Source: Phorcus lineatus (taxonomy: Eukaryota > Mollusca > Gastropoda > Trochida > Trochidae). Taken from it: a stretch of 64,000 nucleotides of DNA. The notes below the pieces were generated by a model, which saw only the letters and a program-made list of their open reading frames with translations, did not search any database and was not told the origin of the DNA. The position numbers and the translations under genes were made by a program. This document shows positions 11,900-24,187 of this stretch, in pieces. Position 1 is the first letter of the stretch. Every line of letters starts with the position of its first letter. The stretch is taken from assembly GCA_921293015.1 (NCBI GenBank), contig OV121083.1, forward strand, positions 31,116,908 through 31,180,907. The letters are read 5' to 3'.

Positions 11900-13273
11900 C
11901 ATATACGGTAGAGTCTGATTGGAAAATTGGAATATTGCCAAGCCTACATTAAAAGTTTACATGATGGAATTTTCTTTTACTAAATACGACGATGTTACTT
12001 TTCGATGGATTAACATATATGGATTATATGTTAATCGCCATTTAGAGGCGTATTCAAATACAGTATCAAGCGATACCTTTAGGCCTCTAGGAAATGTGCT
12101 CACGAGTGTGGTATCATCAGCAAGCAAGACAGACGGAACATCTATTCCAAAAACATGAAGACCACAGTTGGCTTGCAGAAAAAGGATGTAATTAAATCAT
12201 TAATGGAAACGAGAAAAAGCCAAGAGGATATAACTCTTCCCTGTCCAACACCTTGTTTTACTAGGTATTTATCTGATTTTTCTCCTAGATATGAAACAAA
12301 TGATTCACTATTAGTATAGCAGTGATGAAGTAATTTTCACGTTTTAACCTTAATACCTAGTTCATATAGTTTGTAGAATAAGCCATCGTGCCAGATTCTG
12401 TCAAATGCTTTTGCGTTGTCAAGAAGGCTGCAAATACTGGGGAATCTCTATGGTTATAGTACTGAATATTCTCCATGAGAGTAAAAACGGACATTATAGC
12501 TCCATGTTCCTTTCGAAAACCAAATTGTAAAAAAGCTTTTCAAATAACTTGCCAAGGCAAGACGTAAGTGTTATGCCCTTATAATTTCTTGGGTCAGATA
12601 TATCATTTTTACCCTTATATATTGATATTACCATTCCAAGTCTATATTCATAGGGAACATAATGAGATTCAATCATATGATTGAACAATATACATAAATG
12701 AGTGATGAGGACATCGCCTACATATATGATATGCTCATTGGTGATTTTATCAGGGCCGGGAGATTTGTTTTTTCTGAGAGCGCTGATTGCGTCTTTTACC
12801 TCCTGAAATAAAAATGCTCTTTCCAGTTCTTCATCATATTCCCCAGGGCTACTGTCAATATCCCGAACTAGTTCATATATATGATTTTTTAAGTCCTCGT
12901 CAAAAGTTTCTGATTCATGGGGTTGAGCTAAGTCAGCATAGTATTTTCCCCATAATCTACATACTTCAGAGGGCGTTGAGCCGAGCTCATCACCATACTC
13001 AAGTGAAGATAAATTCGTTACTACTGCCCTTTGTTTGCGAACAGTTTTATAAAAGGTATTTACATCTATCTCAGACGATAATTCTATTTCTTTCAATAAA
13101 TCTGTCTTATGGGTTCTTTTTGATTTCCTGAACAGACGTCGAAATTCTCTTTTCTGCTCTTTATAGGCCAAACGCTGTTCAGAGTCATATTCTCGGGGCT
13201 TTCCCTTTCTTACCCACTCACGTCTAGCAGCTCGCATATTGTAATGAGCATCATTTAGACCATTAGCCTTCAA
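11900..13273 (-). pseudogene. CR1/Jockey-group LINE, linker and reverse transcriptase
   Basis: Open frame 13273-12494 holds a basic linker (RRLFRKSKRTHKTD), then RKNKSPGPDKITNEH, the conserved start of the RT domain, and GMVISIYKGKNDISDPRNYK. Beyond a frameshift come FGFRKEHG, NAKAFDRIWHDGL, and LADDTTLVS at about 12100-12125, so the catalytic Asp pair of the palm is retained. The region 12494-11900 has several frame changes. Confidence 0.8.
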
Positions 13274-13280
13274 AAAAGGT

Positions 13281-14240
13281 TTAAGGTAACGTTAAATGAG
13301 GTATAGAATCTGATGATGCACACAAGATTGCAGAGCATATCTTATCATTGTAGCAGTCAATACTGCTATTGTATTGACTGCTATTAATGTTAAAATCAAA
13401 GTGCGATATATGAATACAAGATAACATGTATTCAAGGGTCCTTTGGTAATCTTTTATGTTACTTTCATTGATTAGTTTCCATTTTGGGATACCATAATGA
13501 GCATTGCTATAACAATCCTTTACTGGTATGGTAATGGTGACAAAGCAAGGTAGGTGATCTGAAACACTAAAGGGACAGCTGTCATCTATAACAACAGAAG
13601 TAACCTTTGAAGTTAGACTAGATGGTATAAGTACGTAGTCAAACATACTTTGTTGCATATTGCGTTTAGACCTACAAGTGTATCCAAGACTTTGTGCGAG
13701 TGATAGTGTTAGAGCATTATAAAGGTATCTATCTGATAGACAACACTTATCCCTGGTTGATAACTGGCCCTTACATATGTTGAAGTTCAGATCACCTAGA
13801 ATAAAGGTTGATCCTCTTTCCAACAGATAGTCATACATGTCTAGCAACTCTGTGAGAGTGTTGCAGTATGTTGCGTGTAAAACGTTAGTTGATGGTAAAC
13901 GACAAGCAATAACATAAACATCACAATAGTTATAACGACTGAGCTTCATTGCTATGACATAATCAGAATTGACTAGCACACTCTCCGCTTTCCAAGCAGA
14001 GTTTATATTAACCATGAGTGCTAAACCAAGTGCCCCACGTGGACATAAGGGGTCAGTTTTCATGCAGTTAAATGTAACAGTTTTCAAATTACAAAAATCA
14101 TTCAAATAATACAGATTACCTGGGTTCAGCCAGTGTTCTTGAATGGCAACAACATCGACAGGTTGTGACATTGTCTGTGTAATGTAATTACCGCCGCGAA
14201 GTAATCCGCGTACATTCCATGTTAACATATACAACGTCAT
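13281..14240 (-). pseudogene. CR1/Jockey-group LINE, AP endonuclease
   Basis: One open frame covers the whole domain. It starts near MLTWNVRGL (about 14231) and has QEHW (catalytic Glu region), GDLNFN, MFDYVL and the SDHLPCF ending with the catalytic Asp-His pair. All key endonuclease blocks are present in the correct order. The frame extends upstream of the domain to 14420 without homology. It stops just before the linker and RT frame, which starts eight bases away in another frame. Confidence 0.8.
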
Positions 14241-14304
14241 GATAAAGACAATATAGGAACTGGATATTTTTGTAGATCGACCAGGGGTTGAGTCAATCAT
14301 ATTG

Positions 14305-15532
14305 TTAATAGTTATTATATGTGTCATTCTGATCTTTATATGATGTAGCTTTAGGAATATAGTCTCTAAATCTGATTCCAGGTGGCCAGAAATCTCTGTT
14401 ACTAGAGACATAATCCTCATAATCGTCTAAATCCAGGTTTACTTGAACATTATATGTGTCTGGATAATTGGATCGAACATTTTTCTTCATCAGTCTGACA
14501 AAGGTTACACGTACATTCTGATCATGAGTGTAGTCATAGATGAGGTCTTTTACTGAATCAAATGATTCCTCAGCACTTCCATTATACAGCACAAGACGTT
14601 TCGTTTTAACTCGAGGAACCCCTTCAGAACAGAGAGTGATCTAATCGGATGAGTGGTATCACGCTTTACCTTGTCACTTGTGTTGGTAGTCTCACTGTTG
14701 ACGTTGGTGGACGCTGTTTGCTGGCCTACGTTGTCTGTGCGGCGTAGATCCAGTGAGGGGAAGTCCTTATCGTAGTCATCATATACGAAGGTGATCTCAT
14801 TCTGCAGATTAGACAGAGTATTGTCCTCCATCTGGCCTGATATGACTGGGATGTGACGTGGCTCTTGATAATCGGTCGCTGCAGTTGCTGTCGCCGATTG
14901 TGGGGTTTGTTTATAGCTAGAATCTAACAGTTCATTTTCCAGATGCAGGATATGGTCTCTATGTGACTTATTTTCCTGAGTAGACAGTTTAAGTTCTACT
15001 CTGAGTTCTGATCTTCTGTCTTCAGAGTCTCTGAGTTTTGACTGCAAATCAGCAATAGCCTTATCTTGCTCTTGAATAATCTGATTTAGATGTTTGATTT
15101 GATCAGAGAATTTATTTTCCATGCAAAGTAGACGTTGTTCAAGCTTTCTTTGTCCATTTGTTATTAGATGTTTAAGTTGAACAATATGACACAGTATAGA
15201 ACATGTCGACTCACTTGTCTCACCTAATGTGCGGTCTGTGGTTGTAGATGATGAGGATCTACTGATGGTCTTCACTGGTGTGTTGTCATTGGTGACGTTG
15301 TTGACCGACGAAGGCGTATTTGGTTTTGGAGTAGAAAGGTTGCGGACACTCGCCTTACTGAGCACCTTGGCTTGCAGAACATATTCAGGGATAGTTCCTT
15401 CAATGTAGTGAAAGAGGTAGAAGACATCTTGAGCACACTTGTATAATGCCGACGCTGTTGTAGTTTGTGTGTTTTTTCTCCTGACAAGTAGTCCAGGGGG
15501 GAAGTTCTAACATGTTTGCTTGGTGTAGTCAT
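14305..15532 (-). pseudogene. CR1/Jockey-group LINE ORF1, coiled-coil protein
   Basis: Three overlapping frames: 15532-15272, 15365-14550 and 14592-14305. The middle one carries a long heptad-rich region (QLKHLITNGQRKLEQRL, IIQEQDKAIADLQSKLRDSE), a coiled coil for ORF1 multimerisation. The last has a C-terminal segment with VRVTFVRLMKKNVRSNYPD. Two frameshifts (near 15365 and 14590) break an otherwise continuous gene. The ATG at 15530-15532 overlaps the stop of the upstream ORF as ATGA. Confidence 0.65.
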
Positions 15533-15752
15533 ACACTTACTTCATTAATTTCACTGATCTTGTTGTTATATATATCCTGGATATTGTCAATAAAGATGTC
15601 TTCATCCTTGGTTCCGAGCTTAGCTTTTATTTCTAGGTAGATTGATTTGTCTATCTCGTCAGTTGGCTGTGTGCTGTAAATCTCCTGGCTCCTTCAGCTT
15701 GTTCTATTGTTTCGCCTGTATTGTTCTCGGTGTTTGGGGGTTCATCCATTGT
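15529..15752 (-). pseudogene. Short ORF upstream of LINE ORF1
   Basis: On the - strand, an ATG at about 15750 opens MDEPPNTENNTGETIEQAEG. After one stop or frame change it resumes with EIKAKLGTKDEDIFIDNIQD and ends EINEVSV with TGA. That TGA overlaps the ATG of the coiled-coil ORF (ATGA at 15529-15532). It is acidic, with no known domain. It may be an ORF0-like leader or the true N-terminus of ORF1. Confidence 0.35.
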
Positions 15753-15790
15753 TCTTACTGATTGGAAGCTTGGGTAGTGAGTAAAACGTC

Positions 15791-16149
15791 AAGTGTAGAT
15801 GGCAAGAAAATTTTTGACTTTGTAGGAAAAAGTAACATTAAAGTTCATATTTACCAAAATGTTCAGTTAATTATTTCACATATCTGTGATGTGACTACTT
15901 ACACTAAATAAGAGATTCATCCATGTATTGGTAATAGGTATTGTGCACAATGTAATCCTTCGAAGAGCTCCTCAAAACACGTCCGCTCCCTCTGAGCTCC
16001 CTTGTCATTATTATCCACTTTTATCACATATGATTGGCATATGATAGCGTTCTTGAACAAAATACAACTGGTTTCCATGTGGTTCTGCACTCACCATCAT
16101 TGGCAACTTGGGATCAAAGAATGATCTTTATCTGGCGCCCAATACCATA
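15791..16149. other. No recognised feature
   Basis: Unassigned sequence between the LINE 5' end and the inverted-repeat element. No ORF of note. Confidence 0.3.
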
Positions 16150-16429
16150 TATTATCGAGATGAAACAGATCGGTCATTGGTTTCATGACTGTTGAAATAT
16201 CTGGCAGGAATTTCCCCATATTGTTCACGAGTCGGAAAAGCTTCTGAGTTCAGAAATATCCTTCGAAAATTCAAGTTCAAGAATTACATCTATCTTGCTT
16301 GATTCTTGACATCTTTACTTATTCTCTGTCCGAAGTAGACTGTTTCTGATTTTTGGAACTTACACATTTCTTTGTCTAGCTTTAGTCCCTTTTTGGATTA
16401 AATCACTTTGTCCTTGTGTCTTTTTTCAT

Positions 16430-16690
16430 ATTCAGCAACCCCATGCGGCTCCCGGGTTAGAATAGGGCCTCGGTATCTCCATGCCCGTCGTAAGAGGCGA
16501 CTAAGATGGGGGGTCTGTTTGCCGTTGACTGCGACCTGTGTCATTGGAGGAAGGATGCCTGGTGGTTGAGGGAGGCATAGCTGAATAGCTTACACTGACC
16601 AATACACCACTTTAGCCCTGACTTCATCTAGAGAGGAGGCCAGATGGGCCCTGTTTGGCCAATCGGCTTGTCATGCCAAACACTTGTTTG
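16430..16690 (+). repeat. SINE-like interspersed repeat segment
   Basis: Contains GCTCCCGGGTTAGAATAGG followed by CGTCGTAAGAGGCGACTAAG. I recognise this combination as similar to an abundant class of mollusc short interspersed repeats (knowledge, not checked). The GGGTTAGAATAG part could be a degenerate tRNA-type B box. It lies inside the 16.15-16.99 kb inverted-repeat element. Confidence 0.4.
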
Positions 16691-16694
16691 CTTA

Positions 16695-16870
16695 GTTCAT
16701 CTCTTTCACTCTCCTTTCATATCATCTTTGCTTAGCTTAAATCCTTTTCTATCCCTCTTCTACACCTCTTTCCTCCACTTCTTCTCACTTTCCTATCCTT
16801 CTCTTTGCATTCATCTTCTTTCTTTATTCTTCTGTATGCACTCTTGCATACATTTTCTATTTGCTTCCAA
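16695..16870. repeat. Pyrimidine-rich (CT) tract
   Basis: About 170 bases strongly enriched in C and T on the + strand. The overlapping 91-codon open frame is a low-complexity Leu/Ser/Phe translation and is not called as a gene. Confidence 0.6.
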
Positions 16871-17056
16871 GATAGCAATGGCTAATGGGTCAATCCTGTT
16901 AAGAATTGGCAAGTCTTAGTGGTAGTAATTCCGGCCGGATATTTAAACAGTCACGAAACCAATGACCGATCTGTTTTATATCGATACTATGTGCTGTCTG
17001 GAACATAGGACGAAGTAGCCAAGTGTGTCCTCACTGGGGTAGCCACAAGAACAGGC

Positions 17057-17345
17057 TTACAGTATCCAGAAGAAATGAGTGTTTATATAAAACAGTATGG
17101 CATGGTATGCTTTGCAAACGAGATCCATTTCATAATGGGTAAGTGTGCTATCTTGAGACACGAGAGGAGGGATAAGTGGTCTTAAGTAGTCGGGCAATCT
17201 GGTATTATATATTTTAAATAAAATGACAAATTCAGCAATTCTTCTTCTTTCAGTAAGTGAAAGGGTAGATGTGTTGTTGTAGATTTTATCATGACTGAAT
17301 CTCCGGACAGCTCCGCATATTGTGCATAGAGCGTCTAACAATATA
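17057..17345 (-). pseudogene. LINE reverse-transcriptase C-terminal fragment
   Basis: The - strand frame reads LDALCTICGAVRRFSHDKIY and then RLPDYLRPLIPP. It parallels the post-RT region of the LINE at 58.9 kb (LRTVCGAVHGTSHDKIY, then NTPSYLSNLVP), so it is a short relic of the same LINE group. Confidence 0.65.
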
Positions 17346-18757
17346 AACAGGGTGATAGCTGTAAATTATTTTACAGTCATCACAAGATGGTGGCAACCGT
17401 TCACGCTCGGATTATTAATTTTTTATTTTCAACTCAGCGTGTTTTCCAAATTGGCCATCATCCTGGAAAACTGACCTGCCTCAAAAACTTTCATTTGACC
17501 TTGACATCAACCAAATTAAAGAGGCTTAATGACGTAATAAAATCCAGATTGCACAGTAAAGGCCTTATCAGATACGACCCTGTAAGTAATTCTGAAACAA
17601 ACATCAAGCTTCCATTAGATCACATCCAATCAAACCCATCAAAATTTATGAAGATTTCTAATCACTGTACATTTGACTTTTCAAACAGAAAGCAGATGGG
17701 GGTCTGTGTTTCGACTTCAGTACCGATATGTCTTCTTGGGTAGTCTTTGCGATATTTTTCAGACATTTATTTTAATATATCATCTCTGTGTGACCATATT
17801 GGAATCTGTCCCAGTTTGAAATGCAGTAGAGCAAGCAATACACAATGAAATGAACACAATACCTGCTGATTGAGGACTTAGTCAAAAGCGAACAACAATG
17901 TCTTTAAGTCCAAACCAATATCTAAGTGAAAGAGGGTCAGCAAAAACGCATTCTGAGATCTCAGTTTCTTCATGTCTTTTCTCCCTAAAAGAAAATCAAT
18001 GTTTGAACTTTGTGAAAGCGAAAATGTCAAAAGTGAAAGTAATCTCACATATGTAACACCATTATAATACTGAAATTGGTTGCTGATTTTGAGACCCCTT
18101 GTGATCACCACATCATTGGAAGTTATGGTGTTTGCTGTTGATCTCTCTTCAGTCTATTAATTGTTTTCTCTTGTAATATTGCCACTTTGGTATTCAGCTT
18201 GCTTATTTCTCTTGACTTGTCTACTAGTTGTTGTTTTATGCTTTGTTTTTATACTGCCAGAGCTAACATATCCATTGCTGATATCCCCGAAATATCTAAA
18301 ATAAATTAACATATCTATATTTCGTTTTTTCCCACCAGAGTATTTATTTAAAGCCATCTATATTTCAGATCAAGTATGTCGAGAATGAGACACTAATTAG
18401 TAACAGACGTGGGAGCACAGGTGTTAACCTACCACCACCTGCGAAGCTTCCTCAGCAATTTTGTTATCTTAATGATGAAATTTCAATCTGTGAAGACCCC
18501 AAATTTCTTGAAATGCAAACACAGAGTTAGTCGATTGATCCCAGGTTTGAAGAACGAGTGATCTCTGTTATGAAGAACGGGGCATACGATGAACTTCTTC
18601 AAATTTTGGGGGAAAAATATATGTAGAAAGAAAACACCAAATCAGAGCTTCCTTAGGCATCAGAGCTTCCTTTTCATGAGCAAATAAATCATGCTGATAA
18701 TATTCTCATTCATATATGAAGTCATTAATAAATTTAGTTTTTAAATGATTAGGTATA
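17346..18757. other. Intronic sequence with unassigned open frames
   Basis: A 118-codon frame at 17387-17743 (+) and a 77-codon frame at 17878-18111 (-) have no domain I recognise. At 18370-18625 (+) a degenerate frame reads NRRGSTGVNLPPPAKLPQQF and later ISVMKNGAYDELLQILG. It is broken by stops and could be a DNA-transposon accessory gene, but I cannot name it. Confidence 0.25.
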
Positions 18758-19205
18758 ACCATTTTGTACCTAATGAAAATTCAACTTTATAATCAATTAC
18801 TTGACCTAGTGGCTCGAATTTATTTCTCATCGTCTACGCGCCATTGAACATGAAATGCATTGTAAACAAACCTGATTTAAACATACATTTCAGGAATAAT
18901 TGAATTAAGTTTAATCGCATATTGCCACAAAAATACGATTTTGAATAATCTTTGTTTACTGCATTTTTGAAAGTGTTCTACAACCATAACAGTTGAATCT
19001 ATATAAACACTTCAGCTAACAAACATGTTTATTAACAATGTTTTAAGTGTACATGTTTAGTTTGATAATATCTCTTTTCACACAAAAATATGAAGAATAT
19101 TGACAGAGTTTGAGATCAAACTCATAGAGATTCGAGTTAATATATACTATTGACACATCGTCTCTTAAAAGCTGCTAAGTAACTAACCTGTTAAAGACTT
19201 ATAAA
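18758..19205. repeat. Repeat A, copy 1
   Basis: Matches the reverse complement of about 61990-62480 over some 450 bp, with small indels. Shared landmarks include TATAATCAATTACTTGACCTA and AACAAACATGTTTATTAACA (opposite orientation at 62 kb). No coding capacity. Confidence 0.8.
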
Positions 19206-19319
19206 TATTCCATGCAAAATCCTTTTATGGACATCAATGTATTCTACAATGTAAAGTTGGTGGACCTGAACGTAGGAATATCATCTCGTAGTTTCATAAT
19301 CTTTTTATATTTTATGAGT

Positions 19320-19512
19320 ATTGAGGCAAGGTTAGGTCCTTAACGTTTACCTAAGCTAAATATTAAATATTTGGGACACCCAACATAAAACAGTATAATA
19401 AACGATGTAACTTTTGTAATATTTTTATATTGTCAACTTAGCTATTAGATATATTGATAAGATAACAGTCTGGTTATACATTGTGAACTTTTCTGGCATC
19501 ACTATCTGTCCA
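19320..19512. repeat. Repeat B, copy 1 (end region of element E)
   Basis: Direct match to 61620-61815, including ATTGATAAGATAACAGTCTG and ATACATTGTGAACTTTTCTG. In the 56.7-61.9 kb element this segment runs into the terminal inverted repeat. Here the match ends just before the TTAA-flanked insertion at 19515. Confidence 0.8.
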
Positions 19513-19514
19513 AG

Positions 19515-20867
19515 TTAACCCTTGCTGCCGACACAAGACTTTCCTGTGCTAGCTCTCTAGCTCACTGCAAAGGAATTATATAGTCCAATCAGAAAGCTCC
19601 TAGCAAAAGCTACATCCGGGGACTCGAACAAACATGGCTGCGACTGAAAGATTTGTAAAGAGAAAGTGCCGCCCGCAACTTTATTGAATACCGATGAACC
19701 GAAGCATTGATTTAAATTTACATAAATTAACCGATAAAATTTGGACATATCTCCATGTCATAGCACTCGAAATGTAGTAGCCTGCGACCTTGTATCGCGG
19801 TGGTAAATGTTTCTCAAAACAAACTTTACTTCTTGCAGTCAAAAACCAGGTATTTTGATGTGAACCATTTAAATGTCATTTCGTCATTAAAAAAAAAAGT
19901 AAAACAATTGTTAAATTTTCTTCAATTTTCACTGATTTCACAGGGTCATTTTCATTTTTTAAAGTATTATTGTATGTGCCTTGATAAACAAATTATTATC
20001 TCTCCATGAAATATTTCCCGTTTGGCTTGTATGCGTGTTTATGAACAGTTGGATAATCAAAAATGAGACTTGTGCACATGATAAAGATAGACAATTGTTA
20101 AGTTCTTGATAATTTAATAAGTTCTTGATAATTTAAAGTGTCACAGCTTACCAACTGTAAAGGTGTGCCCGGTAAAACTAAGACAAGTTAAGTCCACTTT
20201 TGTAGTAATTGTACCAGAATGCTTTTATCTAATCTTAATATCAACTAAAATTCAATTATTATCAATCAATTATTTATTGTAACTTTCTTTCGTTCACAGA
20301 TATTAATTTATCAATTAAATCATATTTGCCCTGAAAATAGGGACACCTCTGTTAATATACATTGCATAGACAATATATACTTTTCATTGTATGTCTAAAA
20401 ATATATTTTCCCTAATAAATTTGATTTTCACATATTTTCCAGGATAATTGGGCAGCTATTTAAAAATAAACAATGTGTAAACTGTACTTATTTGATGAAA
20501 AAATACAAATATATAATGGTCATGCCCACGATAAATGGTCCTACAGACTTCCCTTTGAAAAATATAAGGGGCGCAGTCATATGTTATTTATTTACCAAAA
20601 CCGGTCCTAATAACAACAAAAAAATCTTTTCCGTCCCTCAACACATTTATAAATTCAATCTTCTTGTTTGAAAGGTTTGCAATATCAACTTCTATGTAAC
20701 CTGATCAAACAGGTCACTTTCAATGGGCGCGGCCATTTTGATTATATCGGAATGACACTGCGTCGCCGATTGGCCATAGTAAGGGAGGTAACTGGAGATA
20801 ACTAAAACTCGCCAGAGAGGGAGCTGTTTACAAGCCAGAAAAGTCTTATGTCGGCAGCAAGGGTTAA
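19515..20867. mobile_element. piggyBac-like non-autonomous element (MITE) with TTAA target duplication
   Basis: The element is bounded by TTAA at 19515-19518 and 20864-20867. Inside them are inverted termini CCCTTGCTGCCGACA and TGTCGGCAGCAAGGG (one mismatch), extending to about 30 bp. TTAA duplication and termini starting CCC are hallmarks of the piggyBac superfamily. The 1345-bp interior has no transposase and only short spurious frames, so it would need a transposase supplied elsewhere. Confidence 0.8.
20099..20137. repeat. 17-bp tandem duplication
   Basis: AAGTTCTTGATAATTTA occurs twice in a row, separated by one T-rich base step, inside the piggyBac-like element. Confidence 0.7.
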
Positions 20868-22985
20868 CTTTCACAGTTCGAGACTGGCAATAGTTAAGTT
20901 TTGCGCAGGAAGATGATACAGTTGGATGTTTGCGGCCAAGATTTTAATCATTTGAACAAAGTAACGTTACCTCTTATCTATTAAACTAACACAAAGTGAT
21001 GAATTGATAGAACATGATAGGTAACATTCCAATCGTTCTGCAAATTATTTTGAAAAAAAAAAATCAAGTGTATATGTATCATCCCAACTTGGGAATTCCA
21101 TCTTGAGATGGGACGGCGGATAATTTAACATGTTCATAATATTCTTATTTTAATGTTGAATTTAGTAATAACATGATAACATGTATCATTTAGATAAGCG
21201 CTTTAAGGCCCTCGAAAGATATTTTGATTTAATGTTGATTTTCATGACTTAATGGCTATATCTATCTCTCATCGAATACGAGTCTTTCATCATAGTACAA
21301 TATGATTTCAAAAGTAATTATTATACAAAATTATATAAATTATTTCATTATATTCTTAAATATTTTGTGACAGCATGTTAAGCAAATAAAAAAAAAAGAA
21401 ATTATATTCAATTATACACTCAAAACCCACTCTTAGTGAATACGAAGAATGCAAATGCCTTGTAATCAGTTCAATTTCTTACACATAAACCGTTCCGATA
21501 AGCAAAATTTCAATGTACTCATTGTGTTTGATAGTCGAATCTAACACTTTATGTTTCTTAAACATAATTCACAAACACTAACCTATAAGTGGTGTTCCGT
21601 CAATGCTTATAAGATGTCCAGTAAATAAATCCAGTTATGCCTCCTCATATTTCCGATCGAACCTGATCTGATCAGTGTCGTGGTGCAAATGGCAAACATA
21701 CCTGCTCGGGAGTTCAAGGGGGGGGGGGGGGAAGAATGTCCGAAAGAAGGGATTTGGGTAAACATCCGGTTCGGTTATGACACTAATACCTGTGTGTCAC
21801 CTTCCAATTAGTGACAAGAATGGGTACCAATTGTACATGAGCATGCTTGTAACACTACAAAGGTACACGCCGAGCGTTTGTTGTTTTAGTCAATGATTAT
21901 CATTCATATTTATCAAGGCATTGGCCCCTGATAGGTGGAAGCAGACGTGATCAAACCCTAACCTAAGTTTTTTTGCCAAAGTAAATATATTCAAAATATT
22001 TTTTTCATAAACAGAACGATTAATAAGTAAAATATCCAAAATGAAATCAAACATCATCTATTAATTATTTATGGGGAAATTGAAGGCTTTTTAATAGAAT
22101 TTTCTAAAATTTAGAACTTAGTTTCCAAGATTTAAAAAAGATGATTATAGTTTAAACATATTTTATTCATTTCCAAAAAAGAAAATAGATTTGCAAGCAA
22201 GCTGGAAGCTTATATTAATAACGCGCCAATAAAAATTATATTTTGAAACCATCAAACATACAACACAAAGTTATGTCAAAACAATACGATGTACAGTTGC
22301 AACACAATTCGGTTAAGATATTCAATATTGCAAAGGCACTTTCTTCATGCTAATTTAGAAATACAACATTTCAACTCATTTCTTATCAATACTACCAGAA
22401 GATTATAAACGGAGTTTGTTGACTTTGATTTCATTAATAAACTTTGTTTACCTTCACAAGATTTTTTGACACAAACCAAAATTATTTTTTTCTACTTAAC
22501 CCGAGGTAACATATGATTTCGATCAGTATGAAAAGGTTGTTCTCATATGTACAAGCGTCTATCTAGGCTTGTTAGAAGCGTTGAATTGAGAGAATTTTTT
22601 TGTGTTGTTACTGCTTATAAGTTAATCAACTGATCAACTGAGTCAAATAAGATGAGTAGGTGAGAGGGAAGAATTACATTTCAGTGTAATATTGTTGTTT
22701 TACAGCTAAAAGTTTATTTAACTAATCGTTTTGTTATCTTAAATATGGTACTTAACATGTCCCCCCGAAAAAAGGCATTAGGGTTGCAAATACACATCAA
22801 CGAAGTTTTATTGATATACTAACAATTATCAAGTTATTTTGTGCTGACATACATGTACTAATGTAATATTTTCAGAGGACTAAGTATACAAATTTTAAAT
22901 AAAAGCCTGTCTTACTGTTTTCTACCTAATGGTAAACAATCCACTGTTCCAGTACAGTGACTACAGATTATACATCCTCAATAAC
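20868..22985. other. Intronic sequence; G-run and a LINE/SINE tail-like stretch
   Basis: No ORF of note. A 14-base G run lies at 21718-21731. At 21081-21120, CATCCCAACTTGGGAATTCC followed by GATGGGACGGC repeats a motif scattered through element E. At 21930-21965, GGTGGAAGCAGACGTGATCA resembles the segment just before a (CAA)n tail at 57.27 kb. Confidence 0.35.
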
Positions 22986-22989
22986 CTAC

Positions 22990-23900
22990 AGAAGACCGCA
23001 CCTTGAATTATTAGCTAGCTCTAGGAAAGCCATGTTCGCAATACTTGATACTATAATTAAGCTATTCGATATATTGATACTACCTATTGTCCTGTATGGG
23101 CGCGAAATTTGGGGTTAGGAAAATACTGTAAATATTGAACTATTGCAACTTAAATTTCTTAAGTTTGCTACTGGTTTAAGATTATCTACTCCTGACTTCA
23201 TGGTTTATGGTGAATTGGATCGTTTTCCTGTTAACATAACAATAGCTAAAAGAATGATCACATTTTGGCATAGATTAGAAATCGGTACTTCCTAAATTAA
23301 GCTATCATCGCGTATTCTTTAACTGCTAAAATTAGACAATACCCTTCATCCATATAGAAATAACGCATGGTTGTCTCACATAAAAAGTATTTAAAATTCT
23401 TGTGGTTTGACATATGTATCTGAAAATCCTGGTTGTGTCTGTAAACAGTGGCTAGCCTCTATGGTAGAATCCACCCTAAAGATCATTTTATACAATTGAG
23501 AAATGATATTGATAAAAATTTGAAAGAATACTATTATAAACTGTACAAAGATTTGCCATCCTTTGAAAAATACCTCCTGTTACCTGATTTTTTCATTCGG
23601 CCTATTATGTCATTTCGGATATCGAATCATCATTTTTACCAGTAGAGACTGGCCGCTGGAAAAATATACCGAGAATGAATAGAAATTGCAGTCTTTGATA
23701 CTCACCGGCGATAGCCGATGAATATCATTACTTATTAAAATGCCCATCTTTTGATGATTTAAGATTACAATATATACCTATAAAATACAGAAAATGGCCG
23801 ACTCTTGTAAAATTTAAACAATTGTTTACCGCAAATAACTACTCAATTGTAAAAAAAAATCACGTTTTATTAGAGTTATCAATAATACCATGAAAAGATA
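22990..23900 (+). pseudogene. LINE ORF2 C-terminal fragment, same group as the 36-40 kb LINE
   Basis: The + strand reads AILDTIIKLFDILILPIVLYG, then LQLKFLKFATGLRLSTPDFM and VYGELDRFPVNITIAKRM, continuing to about 23650 (ORF 23448-23645: VESTLKDHFIQLRNDIDKN). This tracks the - strand LINE at 36.2-36.97 kb segment by segment (VVPIMIYGCEVWG, HLKFLKLAAGLRVYTPSFM, LYGEFGRFPLY). At least five stops break it. The RT palm domain is missing, so it is a 5'-truncated copy. Confidence 0.75.
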
Positions 23901-24187
23901 AATACTTAACTTTACAATGTTTGCTGTTACCAAGTGATCTGTAACAACATGTTAGCTTTTTACACATTTTTCAAAGAAAGAAAAGAATACTTTTCTAAAT
24001 TGTCTTAAATAAAGGGCTATATTCATCATTTTTGCATACCAATTTGAAGTTGATATTCTCTTTGATGATGGTTGCTGATTAGTCTGGAAGACAAAGACCA
24101 GCAAGTTATGTAAATCAACAAACATACTCTTTTTTACTCACTTTGAAAGCGTTTAAAATAAACAGAGAGACATATCTACTTTTTCAG

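Larger units (their letters stand above)
10740..15790 (-). mobile_element. APE-type LINE of the CR1/Jockey group, nearly full length
   Basis: On the - strand, in element order: a short upstream ORF (15752-15529), a coiled-coil ORF1 (15532-14305), an endonuclease (about 14240-13281), a reverse transcriptase (13273-11900) and a long C-terminal region (11750-10876). All parts are in the expected order, with frameshifts. It is less decayed than its neighbour at 5.7-10.7 kb, which appears inserted at its 3' end. The exact clade (CR1, L2 or another) cannot be fixed by eye. Confidence 0.75.
16150..16988. mobile_element. Inverted-repeat element (MITE or foldback-like) of about 840 bp
   Basis: The arms 16150-16212 and 16926-16988 are about 62-bp inverted repeats of roughly 80 percent identity. 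Their shared core reads AACAGATCGGTCATTGGTTT on the left arm. They enclose 713 bp with a SINE-like block and a pyrimidine-rich tract. No transposase is present. I could not define a target-site duplication. Confidence 0.6.

Noticed and set aside
16644..16919. 91-codon hydrophobic frame that could look like a membrane protein
   Set aside because: Low-complexity translation of a CT-rich tract inside a repeat element.
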